Part shown: positions 41,373 to 55,859 of the stretch, one piece after another
Layout of the letters: each line of letters begins with the position of its first letter
How positions within the stretch are numbered: position 1 is the stretch's first letter
Notes under the pieces: model-generated
Databases searched by the model: none
The model's input: the letters and a program-made list of their open reading frames with translations, nothing else
What the model was told of the DNA's origin: nothing
From: DATKYQ01 sp035528415
Lineage (GTDB): Bacteria; Myxococcota; B64-G9
Length of the DNA stretch: 64,000 nucleotides
Assembly (NCBI GenBank): GCA_035528415.1
Contig: DATKYQ010000010.1
Coordinates: 57,856 to 121,855, forward strand
Reading direction: 5' to 3'
Made by a program: the position numbers and the translations under genes

Positions 41373-42518
41373 TCACCAGCGAACGGTGCAGTTGGCGCCG
41401 GCCTCGCCCATGATCACGCTGTGGCCGAGCTTGGTTCCGATGGCCTGCATGGGCATGAAGTTGTCGAAGCTCGAGTTGTCGCCGTCCTTGTCGGTCAGGT
41501 AGATGGAGTTCTTGCCGGCCAGGTGGAAGCGGGCATAGATGTCGAGATCGAGCCACTCGAACGGCCTGAACAGGATCCGCGGCGTGACGCTGAACAGGTA
41601 GCCGGCGTTCGAGACCAGCGCCCGCGCGGGATCCAGTCTCTCGTGCACGTCCCACTCTGAGTAGTTGGCCCCGTTAAAAAGGATGAAGGTGTCCTGCTCG
41701 CGGCTGTTGCCGTTCTTGGGAACCGTCCAGTCGACGACCTCGGCGCGGTACTCGGGTATGCCGACCTTGGTCGGGAAACGGTAGCGGAACTCGGCCGATA
41801 GGCTGAAGGCCAGCATGTCTATGGCGGCCGTTGCGCCCACTTGCAGGAAAAGCTCGTCTCCCAGGTCGAGAAAGGCGTTGGTGATGTATGATTGCCGATC
41901 GGACAGGTACTGCACCGATCCAGGAAAGCGAATATTGTAGCCGCTCGACCAGTCAATCGCCAAGAAACGCAAGAGCTGGGCGCGCCCGGCGTAGTACAAC
42001 TCGACGTCGGTGCTGCCGGTGCCGGTGATGTTGACGTTCTTGGCGCCCGGCGCCTCGTTGCCGGTCGGCAGCTTCCAGCGCAGGCCCATGCCCATGGACA
42101 GGGTCGGATCGTTGCGCCTGTAAAACTGGTAGAGCAGTCCCAACTGGCTGTCGCCCATCTCTCCGTTTGCCGAGCGCGGGCGCGCCGCATCGCGCTGGCT
42201 GCTCCAGACTATAGGAATATCGACCCACAGGGTCCAGTTCTCGGTGAAGCCGAAGGCGCCCTGGATGTCCATGATTGACATGCTGTACTTCATGGGGGCC
42301 GAGCCGATCTTGGAATCCGAGTCGAAGTAGGCGTCGCTGTAGAGGTAGCGGTAGCCCATGGAAACCTCGATCACCGACTTGCCCAGCGAGATGCCCTTGG
42401 CCGTCTCCAGGCGCGGTTCACGCTGCCAGGAGGTGTGCTCCTCGAAGGCGCCGGACCGGGCCGCCCCCGGCAGGGCGACAAGGCTCAGGGCCACGACGAC
42501 TGCCGCAAGATTCTTCAT
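41373..42518 (-). CDS. predicted outer-membrane beta-barrel protein
   Basis: 381 residues with a clean signal peptide (MKNLAAVVVALSLVALPGAARSG) and about a dozen amphipathic strands ending in aromatic residues (for example VIEVSMGYRYLY, DSQLGLLYQFY, SMGMGLRWKLPTG). GxGSTDVELYYAG is like the transporters of the phenol/aromatic-compound MetA-pathway family, but similarity is too weak to claim transport of aromatics. AAAGGTGA precedes the ATG. It is 20 bp upstream of the giant protease-barrel gene and probably co-transcribed with it and the subtilase. Confidence 0.7.
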   Translation of the reverse strand: MKNLAAVVVALSLVALPGAARSGAFEEHTSWQREPRLETAKGISLGKSVIEVSMGYRYLYSDAYFDSDSKIGSAPMKYSMSIMDIQGAFGFTENWTLWVDIPIVWSSQRDAARPRSANGEMGDSQLGLLYQFYRRNDPTLSMGMGLRWKLPTGNEAPGAKNVNITGTGSTDVELYYAGRAQLLRFLAIDWSSGYNIRFPGSVQYLSDRQSYITNAFLDLGDELFLQVGATAAIDMLAFSLSAEFRYRFPTKVGIPEYRAEVVDWTVPKNGNSREQDTFILFNGANYSEWDVHERLDPARALVSNAGYLFSVTPRILFRPFEWLDLDIYARFHLAGKNSIYLTDKDGDNSSFDNFMPMQAIGTKLGHSVIMGEAGANCTVRW

Positions 42519-42566
42519 GTTTTCACCTTTACCGGCCGCTCGGGTTTCACAATTGCTTGTGGCGCA

Positions 42567-42595
42567 ATCGAATCAAAAAAACAAACCCCTGTCAA
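42567..42595 (-). promoter_or_regulatory. possible promoter for the outer-membrane protein operon
   Basis: On the - strand: perfect TTGACA, 17 bases including a run of seven T, then TTCGAT (3 of 6). It would start transcription about 40 bp before the ATG at 42518. The weak -10 keeps confidence low. Confidence 0.3.
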
Positions 42596-42618
42596 GGCGT
42601 CAAGCCGTTCCAAACCGT

Positions 42619-42648
42619 TTGACGCGGTCGTGAGAGGGGGCATATACT
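42619..42648 (+). promoter_or_regulatory. sigma70-type promoter of the hybrid histidine kinase
   Basis: TTGACG (5 of 6), 18 bases, TATACT (5 of 6), placing the start near 42655, some 20 bp before the kinase ATG with its GGGGAGG. Confidence 0.45.
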
Positions 42649-42675
42649 CCGCGGCGTCCATCAGGGGAGGATTCC

Positions 42676-45105
<2,430 letters not shown>

Positions 45106-45164
45106 AGGAGTGTTTCGCTCAGACACCCTTGACAGGCGGGGCGGGTCGTGAGATCTGGAGGCGC

Positions 45165-46260
45165 ATGGATCACCGCCCGGCGATAGTGATGCTAGAGGAT
45201 GGGCGCGTCTTTCGCGGTACGCCCATGGGCGCCGTGGGTGAGGCGCTCGGCGAGGTGGTCTTCAATACTTCCATGACCGGCTACCAGGAGATCGTCTCCG
45301 ACCCGTCTTACTGCGGCCAGATCGTCACCTTCACCGCGGTGCAGATCGGCAACTACGGCGTCTGCGACGAAGACGACCAGGCAGCCTGGCCTTCGCTTAG
45401 CGGCGTCATAGTGCGCGAGCTGTCCGCGATCGGCTCGAGCCACCGTTCGCAGGGCACCTTCGACGAGTGGCTGCGCAAGCGCGGCATCGTCGGCATCACC
45501 GAGCTGGATACCAGGGCGCTGACGCGCCACATTCGCGAGCAGGGCGCGATGCGCGGCGGAATTTTTTCCAAAGGCCCCGGCTTAGACAATGCGCTCGAGA
45601 AGGTCCGCGCCTCGCCGTCGCTAGCCGGTCGCGACTTGACCGGCCGGGTGACAACCAAGGAGCCTTACGTCTTCGCGCCCAAGACAAACAGGTTCAAGCG
45701 GGTCGCCTTGATCGACTTCGGAGTCAAGCGGGGCATCTTGCGAAGCCTGGCCCGTCGCGGGATCGAAACCGAGGTTCTGCCGGCCGGTTCCCCTCCCGAG
45801 GCCGTCCTCGGCCTGGGCGTGGACGGCCTGGTGTTGTCCAACGGGCCGGGAGACCCGGCTGCGGTCGAGACGGGCATCCAGACCGCCGCCCAACTCATCG
45901 GCCGCCTGCCGGTCTTGGGCATTTGCCTGGGCCACCAGATCCTGGCGCTGGCGCTGGGCGCTGCAACCTATAAACTGCGATTCGGCCACCACGGCGGCAA
46001 TCACCCGGTGCGCGACGAGCACAATGGGCAGGTCTGGATAACGGCCCAGAATCACGGCTTCGCCGTCGACCCCAAGAGCCTGCCTGCCGGCAAGGTCAAG
46101 TTGACGCACACCAGCCTCTACGACGGCACCCTCGAGGGTTTCAGCGCGCCGGAGCTGGGATTGATCGCTGTGCAGTTCCATCCCGAGGCCTGTCCGGGCC
46201 CGTCGGATGCCGCTGCGATCTTCGACCGTTTCACAGACACGTTGGAGCACTGGAGCCCGC

Positions 46261-46274
<14 letters not shown>
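45165..46274 (+). CDS. carA: carbamoyl-phosphate synthase small (glutaminase) subunit
   Basis: 369 residues. N-terminal CarA domain (VFNTSMTGYQEIVSDPSYCG, ITELDTRALTRHIR) and a class I glutamine amidotransferase domain with nucleophile Cys in GICLGHQ (about 257) and His/Glu in QFHPEACPGPSDA. It supplies ammonia from glutamine to CarB for pyrimidine and arginine synthesis. The ATG at 45165 (MDHRPAIVMLEDG) follows GGAGG and is more typical than one 12 codons upstream. The 3' end overlaps carB by 14 bp. Confidence 0.96.
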
Positions 46275-49455
<3,181 letters not shown>

Positions 49456-50139
49456 AGGGGACCCCATAATCTACCGGGACGACGCCATTCTGGTCGTCGA
49501 CAAGCCGGCGGGGATGCTGGTGCATCGCGGTTGGGGCCGGGATTCCGTGGTCCTGGTCGACATCGTGCGCCGGATGTCCGGAAACAGCAAAGCCTATCCG
49601 ATTCACCGGCTGGATCGCGGGGCCAGCGGGGTTGTGCTCTTCGCCCTCGACGCCGGTATAGCGGGCACACTCGGCCAGATGCAGCGGAGCGGGCAGATAG
49701 AAAAGCGCTACCTGGCGCTGGTCAGGGGCTGCCCGCCCGGGCAAGGCGTGATCGATCATCCCATTCCCGGGAAACCTGGAGGACAGCGCCGTGCCGCCGC
49801 GACTTCTTACCGGCTGCTGGCTACGGCCGAATGCCGGCCGCGAACGGTCTCGCTGGTCGAGGTCAGGCCGCACACGGGCCGCCTGCACCAGGTTCGAAGG
49901 CACCTGAAACACATCAGTCATCCGTTGATTGGCGACGCCAACTACGGCAAGGGGGCATTGAACCGGGCGCTCGCCGAAAACTACGGCCTGCATCGTCTGG
50001 CGCTGCACGCCTGCCGCCTGGAACTCCCGCACCCGCTAAGCGGCGAGCGACTGGTCATTACATCTCCGTTGCCGGACAATCTCAAGATCCCGCTCGAGCT
50101 CATGGGATTTTCGGACGACGGTTTCCTGACGGGCACTAC

Positions 50140-51060
50140 CTAGTCGGCCGCCATGAACTTTTGTATTCCCTGGAGGCTGTTCATGGCGTAGTAGCGCTCG
50201 CGCTCCTGGATGTCGGCCGGAAGCTCTTGGAATCGTCCCTGGCCGAAGAAGGGGTCGATCTCGAGCAGCACATCGAACATCGGTCGGATTTCATCTTCCC
50301 CCTCGTCGTGCATCTTGCGCACCAGGTTGATCCAGATCTGCATCTGCTCCCGGGCCATTCGGCACCAACGGCGAACTCCTTGCGCCTCTCCATAGTGGGC
50401 GAAGGCCGTGCGCTTCGGTTCGGGTTCCAGGGCTTCTAAGCGATCCAGCGATTCGAAAAAGACGTCCGGGAAAAAGCGCGGCGGGCTGGCAGGCCGCATG
50501 TAGGGCTTGCCGCTGGATGTGGCCATGCGGGTGGCGATGGCTTCGCCGGCGAACAAGATGTCGCAGGCTGTAAAGCTCAGGTGGTGTGATGCATGACCGG
50601 GAGTGGGCACCACCCGGATGCCCCGTTGCGAAAGCTCCGCCTCGGACGCCAACCGCCCGCTGGGCACTGGGTCGGGCGCTCCATACATGTCGGCGATTTC
50701 TCCGATGGTAGCCTGCGATCCCTTCCACAGGCGGGAGGGATTTTCCAGGTGGCGCACGCCGTTGGGATGGCAATAAAGCCTGGCTTTCGGGAAAGCTGAC
50801 AGCACCTGCGCACAACCACCGCCGTGGTCCAGGTGGATATGGGTGAGCAAGACGTAGTCTACCGAATCGATGCCCCGTCCGTGAAGGTCGCCTACCAATT
50901 TGTCCGCGCTTGCCCGCGGTCCCGGATCGACAATAAAAGTCACTTCTTCGCCGCGGTAGACCCAGCAACTGATGAATCGGCGGTATCCGGGTCTATCGAG
51001 ATCCAGGTCGACCAGCAGCAGTTTGTCGCCGGTTGTCTCGCCCATGAATCCTAGATCCAA
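50140..51060 (-). CDS. metallo-beta-lactamase fold hydrolase
   Basis: 306 residues. Metal-binding motif THIHLDHGGG (about residue 75), VDPGPRAS earlier, GHASHHLSF (third His, about 175), LFAGEA with the bridging Asp position replaced by Glu, and a C-terminal AFAHYGEAQG His. It belongs to the glyoxalase II-like/MBL family of unknown substrate, with a helical C-terminal extension. Convergent with truC, overlapping by 4 bp. The ATG at 51060 or one at 51045 may be used. Function cannot be narrowed from context. Confidence 0.8.
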   Translation of the reverse strand: MDLGFMGETTGDKLLLVDLDLDRPGYRRFISCWVYRGEEVTFIVDPGPRASADKLVGDLHGRGIDSVDYVLLTHIHLDHGGGCAQVLSAFPKARLYCHPNGVRHLENPSRLWKGSQATIGEIADMYGAPDPVPSGRLASEAELSQRGIRVVPTPGHASHHLSFTACDILFAGEAIATRMATSSGKPYMRPASPPRFFPDVFFESLDRLEALEPEPKRTAFAHYGEAQGVRRWCRMAREQMQIWINLVRKMHDEGEDEIRPMFDVLLEIDPFFGQGRFQELPADIQERERYYAMNSLQGIQKFMAAD

Positions 51061-51093
51061 CGGTTGTCAGTCAACTCCGGAGCCTGTCCCGGC

Positions 51094-52425
51094 CTAACGC
51101 CAACCCTCGAAATTGGCCTTTTCTTTGTCCTTGGTGTCCTCGGCGGGCTTGTCCTTCGTGGCCGGAGCGGGTTTTTCCTTTGTGACCGGCGCGACCTTGG
51201 GCCTGGTCGCCGCGGCCGGCGCGGGTTTGGGCTTGGCTTCCGGGGCCGGCGCGGGCTTGGACTCGGCCACGGGCTCGGGCTCCGCCAAGCGGGTCGGCAC
51301 CCGGACCCCCTTGCCCCAGAGATAGGACAGGCTCACGCCGGCGAACAGGCCGGGCGCCCCTCCCACGAAATAGGGTCCATCCTGCCACAGACTGTACTGG
51401 ACGACGGCATCGATTGCGAAGGGCCCCAGCGGGATGCCCAGCCCGGAACTGAATGCAAGCTGCTCGTGCTTGGGCATGTTGTCACCCGGGTCGCCGGCCA
51501 GCTGTACTCCGTATCCGCCCTTGATTCCCGTGCGCAACTGCAGCCAATCCAGCGCGTACCACTCGACCGCCATTTCCAGGATGGGAGCCACCAGCCCGAA
51601 ACGGTTGTCGCCCGCGCCGGGAGCGTACATCTGAAGCTCCAGCCCGCCCAGCAGGCCGATGTAGAGAACATCCTCGATGGCGGTCAGGCGCAGGCCGCCC
51701 TTGAGCGGCAGGCAGAAGGCGAAATCGTTGTCGCCCGTGTCTGGAATCAACATGCCAAATTCGAGCTGTCCGGCAAAAACCGGACGCAATCGCTTTTTCT
51801 CGGGAGACAAGTAGCGGGCCCCGAACCTGAACATGACGCCCATGTAGTTGTCCGAAACGCTGCGCAGTCCGACAGAAGCGCGCATGTTCAACCCATCCAT
51901 TACACGAAAGCCGGCGTTGATCTCGCCGGTTATTGCCGTTGCCAGCTCCGCCGGATCGGCCAAGGGCGCATCCTGGCTGCTCACGTCCGACCACAGGTGC
52001 AGGCGCAGGCCGATCCCCCACTTGCCGGCGCCGTACATCAGGTCGAAAAGCTGCCCGGCCAGGTGGGGCTCCTGGGAGTTGCCGCTGTTGTAGAGGGCGT
52101 AGCCTAAGTAGTTGGTCATGTCGGTGGCGGACAGCCGGTACTGGTCGAAGGCGGCGGCCAGGGTGCGGTGGACGAACAGACCAAGCGAACTGTCATCGGC
52201 CAGGTTGAAGATCGTGCCGCCGTAGACATTTGACGCCGTCCGGGGCAGGTGGAAGTAAAGCCCCTGGTATTGCGGCAACAAGTTGGGAAACAGAAAGACG
52301 TCTGTCTGATCCTCGAAGGCCAGGTTGTAAAGAAGCGCCTGGGAACGCGATTCGCTGGCAGCGGCTCCCGGAGCCAGGCCGGCCAGCAGGAGACAAAGGG
52401 CTACTATTGCGGTAATGCGCGACAT
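51094..52425 (-). CDS. outer-membrane beta-barrel protein with Lys/Pro/Ala-rich C-terminal tail
   Basis: 443 residues. Signal peptide MSRITAIVALCLLLAGLAPGAAAS; about fourteen amphipathic strands to residue ~375 (for example KWGIGLRLHLWSD, YMGVMFRFGARYLSP, LYIGLLGGLELQMY). A ~65-residue tail of alternating PAP, KPA and TK runs follows, ending EKANFEGWR. Such PA/K-rich tails usually span periplasm or bind peptidoglycan, which is inference. The ATG at 52425 has AAAGGAG; an upstream ATG at 52518 would hide the signal peptide. Confidence 0.75.
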   Translation of the reverse strand: MSRITAIVALCLLLAGLAPGAAASESRSQALLYNLAFEDQTDVFLFPNLLPQYQGLYFHLPRTASNVYGGTIFNLADDSSLGLFVHRTLAAAFDQYRLSATDMTNYLGYALYNSGNSQEPHLAGQLFDLMYGAGKWGIGLRLHLWSDVSSQDAPLADPAELATAITGEINAGFRVMDGLNMRASVGLRSVSDNYMGVMFRFGARYLSPEKKRLRPVFAGQLEFGMLIPDTGDNDFAFCLPLKGGLRLTAIEDVLYIGLLGGLELQMYAPGAGDNRFGLVAPILEMAVEWYALDWLQLRTGIKGGYGVQLAGDPGDNMPKHEQLAFSSGLGIPLGPFAIDAVVQYSLWQDGPYFVGGAPGLFAGVSLSYLWGKGVRVPTRLAEPEPVAESKPAPAPEAKPKPAPAAATRPKVAPVTKEKPAPATKDKPAEDTKDKEKANFEGWR

Positions 52426-52581
52426 CGCTAGACTCCTTTCGATCAGTGTAAAATAATAATGAAACAATAACTTCCTCAAATAGGATCTGCCGCCCACTGT
52501 CAATAGAAATGTTGGCATGAAGAAACTTACGGATATTAATGAGCTGTGTTATATTTACATGAGATAGCAAGGAGAACGGCC

Positions 52582-52989
52582 ATGAAAAGATGGATCGTGT
52601 TATCGTTGGGGGTAGCAGGCGTTGTCTGGCTAGCCGGTTGCGGAGGCGGTGACGGCAGCGGTTTCTGCGCCAAGTTCCCGGCCGATCCCTTGTGCCATGA
52701 CAGTAGCGTCAAGATTTCCGGCAGCGTCTGCGACCAGGCTCTGCAGGTAATATACAGCGGCATCGATGCCGGCTGCGCCGGCTTGCCCGGGTGCTGTTTC
52801 TGCCAGTGCTGGAATTCAGGCCGGCAAGTGCCCGCCCAGACGGACCAGTGTAGCTGCGAGCCGTTGCCGCAGGACAGCGAACCCTGCGAGGGGGAAAAGC
52901 TGGACCAAGCCAACCAGTGCCTGGCCGCCCGGGACTCGTGCCGGCAAGAAGCGATGAACATGGTGGCTCAGTACCTGTGCGCCCAGTAG
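52582..52989 (+). CDS. small Cys-rich lipoprotein
   Basis: 135 residues with signal peptide and lipobox WLAGC at about residue 20, then a Gly/Asp-rich linker and fourteen or so Cys, including CAGLPGCCFCQCW and CSCEPLP. Unknown family; disulfide-stabilised outer-membrane lipoprotein is inferred. AAGGAGA precedes the ATG at 52582. Divergent from the beta-barrel gene; a TTGGCA at 52512 and TATTAA 16 bases later form a weak promoter candidate. Confidence 0.75.
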   Translation: MKRWIVLSLGVAGVVWLAGCGGGDGSGFCAKFPADPLCHDSSVKISGSVCDQALQVIYSGIDAGCAGLPGCCFCQCWNSGRQVPAQTDQCSCEPLPQDSEPCEGEKLDQANQCLAARDSCRQEAMNMVAQYLCAQ

Positions 52990-53032
52990 CCCAAAGAGCC
53001 GCGAATAACAATTCTCGGCAGCGATTTTTCCG

Positions 53033-53047
53033 GGCAAATAATTTGCC
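53033..53047. promoter_or_regulatory. 15-bp perfect inverted repeat, possible operator
   Basis: GGCAAAT-A-ATTTGCC lies 85 bp before the outer-membrane gene at 53132, in an otherwise empty 142-bp spacer. It is the size of a dimeric regulator site. No matching copy was noticed elsewhere. Confidence 0.3.
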
Positions 53048-53131
53048 AAGATGAGTTTTTACCGATAAATTTCGATCGTGTGCCCGGTTGACGTCCGGCC
53101 GGGATAGTGAATCGACTTAGAGGAGGATGCC

Positions 53132-54010
53132 ATGCGCATGTCGGGCTTCCTGTCCGTGGCTTTACTCGTGCTTCTGGCCGCACCGGCTTCCGGACAATGG
53201 TATGACACCAGTGAGGTTCCCGGTGGTGTGGGAGACATCATTCCGCCCTTTACTCTGAAAGGGTTCAACCTGGGCAGCGGCGGCGAAGTCAGCAGTTGGC
53301 TGGCCCCGGGGACCGATCCCAAGGTGACGGCCATCTCGACGCTGATCCGGGGCGGCTTCACCTTCTCGGATATGCCGCTTTACCTGGGCCTGGAAGTCCC
53401 CCTGTCTTACTACACCGCGGACAACTCCAGCCAGTTCGTAATCGGCAACGTCGGGCTGGGCGTCAAGTACCGCCTGGATCCCTTCGAGAAGAGCCTTGAG
53501 ATCTACACCGGCTGGTCGCTTGACGTCTACCTGCCGACGGCCTGGATCGATAATAAGGATATAGGCACCGCCCTCAAGCAGATGACGGCCCATGGCTTCG
53601 GTGTGATGAACTCGCTGATGCCCGGCCTGAATATCCCCGAGTCACTGGCCATCGTTGCCACCTTCGACGTGGTCAAGCCCGGGCAGATCGTCTACTTCCA
53701 GGCCGAGATCTCGCCGGCGGTCTACATTCCAGTCTCCGACACCGACACCCGGGAGACCTCGGGGGCCTTCATCTGGGCCGCCGCCGCGGGCATCCACATC
53801 ATCGACGAAGTCGCTTTCCTGCTCGAGTTCAAGGGCTACACGCCGATCAACGTCGAGGGCGCCAGCACCTTCATGGCCATCAGCCCCGGCTTCAGGTTGA
53901 AGTTCGGCTTCTTCGAGCCCGCCATCTGGGTCTCGATTCCTCTCGACTCCGACTACCGCAATGCGTCCCCCGACGTGATTGTCGGGTTCGATCTTTCCTT
54001 CTGGTTCTGA
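53132..54010 (+). CDS. predicted outer-membrane beta-barrel protein
   Basis: 292 residues with signal peptide (cleavage after APASG), then amphipathic strands such as FTFSDMPLYLGLEVPLSYY, NVGLGVKYRLDP and KSLEIYTGWSLDVYLP, ending DVIVGFDLSFWF, a barrel-like C-terminus with terminal Phe. Unknown family; size fits a 10-12-strand barrel. GAGGAGG precedes the ATG at 53132, with a second ATG two codons on. Convergent with hflX, 29 bp apart, without a visible terminator hairpin. Confidence 0.75.
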   Translation: MRMSGFLSVALLVLLAAPASGQWYDTSEVPGGVGDIIPPFTLKGFNLGSGGEVSSWLAPGTDPKVTAISTLIRGGFTFSDMPLYLGLEVPLSYYTADNSSQFVIGNVGLGVKYRLDPFEKSLEIYTGWSLDVYLPTAWIDNKDIGTALKQMTAHGFGVMNSLMPGLNIPESLAIVATFDVVKPGQIVYFQAEISPAVYIPVSDTDTRETSGAFIWAAAAGIHIIDEVAFLLEFKGYTPINVEGASTFMAISPGFRLKFGFFEPAIWVSIPLDSDYRNASPDVIVGFDLSFWF

Positions 54011-54039
54011 ACGGAATCCAGCAGACAGCAAACCGAAAT

Positions 54040-55707
54040 TCAGCCGGAATTACTGTTTCCCAGAATGTGATCTTTGGAGGCCGCGCCTTCTCTCCACAGG
54101 ATCTGCTCGGCCTCTGCCAGGAACTCGGGAAAACCGGTCTTGTGTTCGGCCGAGATCAGGTGTCCACGCAGGCGACGGGCCAAGGCCGGTCCCCGGTCGT
54201 CTTCGAGCAGGTCGCACTTGTTCAAAAGCACCAGCTTGGGCACCTGCGAAAGCCCGAGTTGCTCTATGATCTGCTCCACCGCTTCGATGCGATCGTCGAG
54301 TTGCGGGTCGGCAACGTCAACCACGTGCAGTAAAAGGTCGGCGTGACTCAACTCCTCCAGCGTAGCCCGGAAGGCTTTGAACAGCTCAGCTGGCAGATCG
54401 CGGATGAAGCCCACCGTGTCGGTCACGATCACCTCGCGCTCGCGCGGAAAACGCAGCCGGCGGCTGGTGGGATCGAGGGTGGCGAAGAGCTTGTTCTCGA
54501 CGACAACTTCCGAGTTGGTCAAGCGGTTGAGCAGGGTTGACTTGCCGGCGTTGGTGTAGCCGACTATCGAGACCACCGGCAGGCGGTTGCGCGCGCGGCG
54601 CGCGCGGCGCACGGCGCGCTGGCGCGATAGTTTCTCTATATCGCGTTCGAGCCGCGTGATGCGCTCGCGGGCGCGGCGGCGATCGATCTCCAGCTTGGTC
54701 TCGCCGGGACCCTGGCCGCCGATGCCCCCGGTCAGGCGGCTCAGACCGCCGTCCTCGCGGGTCAGGCGCGGCAGGCGATACCTGAGCTGGGCCAGTTCGA
54801 CCTGCAGCTTGCCGTCCTTGCTGCGCGCGTGCCTGGCGAAGATGTCCAGGATCAGCTGGGTGCGATCGATCACCTTGAGTTCGGTGAAATCGGCTATGCC
54901 CCGGGCCTGGGCAGGGGTCAGGTTACTGCCGAAGACGATCAGCCCGGCGCCCTTCTGCATGGTCTCGACCACCAACTCCTCCAGGCGGCCCCGGCCTACC
55001 AGAAAACGCGGGTCGGGTCGCGCCCTGATTTGCAGCACCTGGCCGGCGATGTCCACCTCGGCCGTGCGAGCCAGTTCGGCAAGCTCGGCCAGGCTATCCT
55101 CTCCTTCGAATGCGCGCGGGGTGACGGCCACCAGCATGGCCCGCTCGCGTCCGGTCTCCATGACGGGCAGCCCAACCTTATGGGCGAACTCGCTCTCGAG
55201 TGCGCCGACCTGCGCTAAAAAATCCATATCCAGTTCGGAAAGATCTTGGAGCTGATACAGGCTGTAGGGCTCGCGGGATTTAACGCCGGGCGCAAGGTGA
55301 GCCAGAAAGACACGCCCCGGCAGGCCCTCGTCGTTTGCGCACACGGCGGCCAGGTAGTCCAGGCGCAGCAAGGCCAGGTCGGTCAGGTCGTCGCGAGACA
55401 GCGGCTCGTCGTTCAGGTGGGTGTGCACCAGGCGCAGCCCCCTGAAACGGGCGCGCCCGCCGCGCAGGCGGCCGAGATCGGGAAGGTTGAGTTTATGAGC
55501 GTTGCCGACGATCACCCACACGATGTGCCCGCGCCGGTCGAGCAGCACGCCCAGCTGCCGGCCGAGTTCGCGCGATAGCTCGCACATGGCCCGCGCCAGC
55601 TCGGGACTTACGAGCTGCCAGGGGCGCACCCGGCGGCGGAAGAGGTTCTTGGCGCGCTTGAGCTGACTTGGCTTCAGGCCCTGGGTGTTGCCGAACGGAT
55701 CTTTGAT
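54040..55707 (-). CDS. hflX: ribosome-associated GTPase HflX
   Basis: 555 residues if started at 55707. N-terminal HflX domain (LVGRGRLEELV, IDRTQLILDIFARHA, GQGPGETKLEIDRRR) and G domain with GYTNAGKSTL (G1), DTVGFIRDLP (G3) and NKCD (G4). HflX binds 50S subunits and splits stalled ribosomes. An extra N-terminal region (residues ~1-190) is common in this lineage. No ATG/GTG/TTG lies before the conserved NTQGLKPSQLK segment: the frame is closed by TAG six to fifteen codons above, and GGGAGG stands eight bases before an ATC at 55707. An AUC start is therefore the best reading; a GTG at 55629 would lose 26 conserved residues. Confidence 0.9.
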   Translation of the reverse strand: MKDPFGNTQGLKPSQLKRAKNLFRRRVRPWQLVSPELARAMCELSRELGRQLGVLLDRRGHIVWVIVGNAHKLNLPDLGRLRGGRARFRGLRLVHTHLNDEPLSRDDLTDLALLRLDYLAAVCANDEGLPGRVFLAHLAPGVKSREPYSLYQLQDLSELDMDFLAQVGALESEFAHKVGLPVMETGRERAMLVAVTPRAFEGEDSLAELAELARTAEVDIAGQVLQIRARPDPRFLVGRGRLEELVVETMQKGAGLIVFGSNLTPAQARGIADFTELKVIDRTQLILDIFARHARSKDGKLQVELAQLRYRLPRLTREDGGLSRLTGGIGGQGPGETKLEIDRRRARERITRLERDIEKLSRQRAVRRARRARNRLPVVSIVGYTNAGKSTLLNRLTNSEVVVENKLFATLDPTSRRLRFPREREVIVTDTVGFIRDLPAELFKAFRATLEELSHADLLLHVVDVADPQLDDRIEAVEQIIEQLGLSQVPKLVLLNKCDLLEDDRGPALARRLRGHLISAEHKTGFPEFLAEAEQILWREGAASKDHILGNSNSG

Positions 55708-55794
55708 GGGAAGTACCTCCCGCGCGTATTCCGACGCAAGCCGAATCTACCACCGCCCGGCCGTTGCCGGCAATCGATTCGCGTTCGAAACAGC

Positions 55795-55823
55795 TTGAAA
55801 GTCTGGTTGCCTGGACATAACAT
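55795..55823 (+). promoter_or_regulatory. sigma70-like promoter of the OprO/P-type porin
   Basis: TTGAAA (5 of 6), 17 bases, TAACAT (4 of 6), 36 bp before the porin ATG with its AGGAGG. Confidence 0.35.
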
Positions 55824-55859
55824 CTCCGAGTCAAACACTATCATTTTCAGGAGGAGTCC

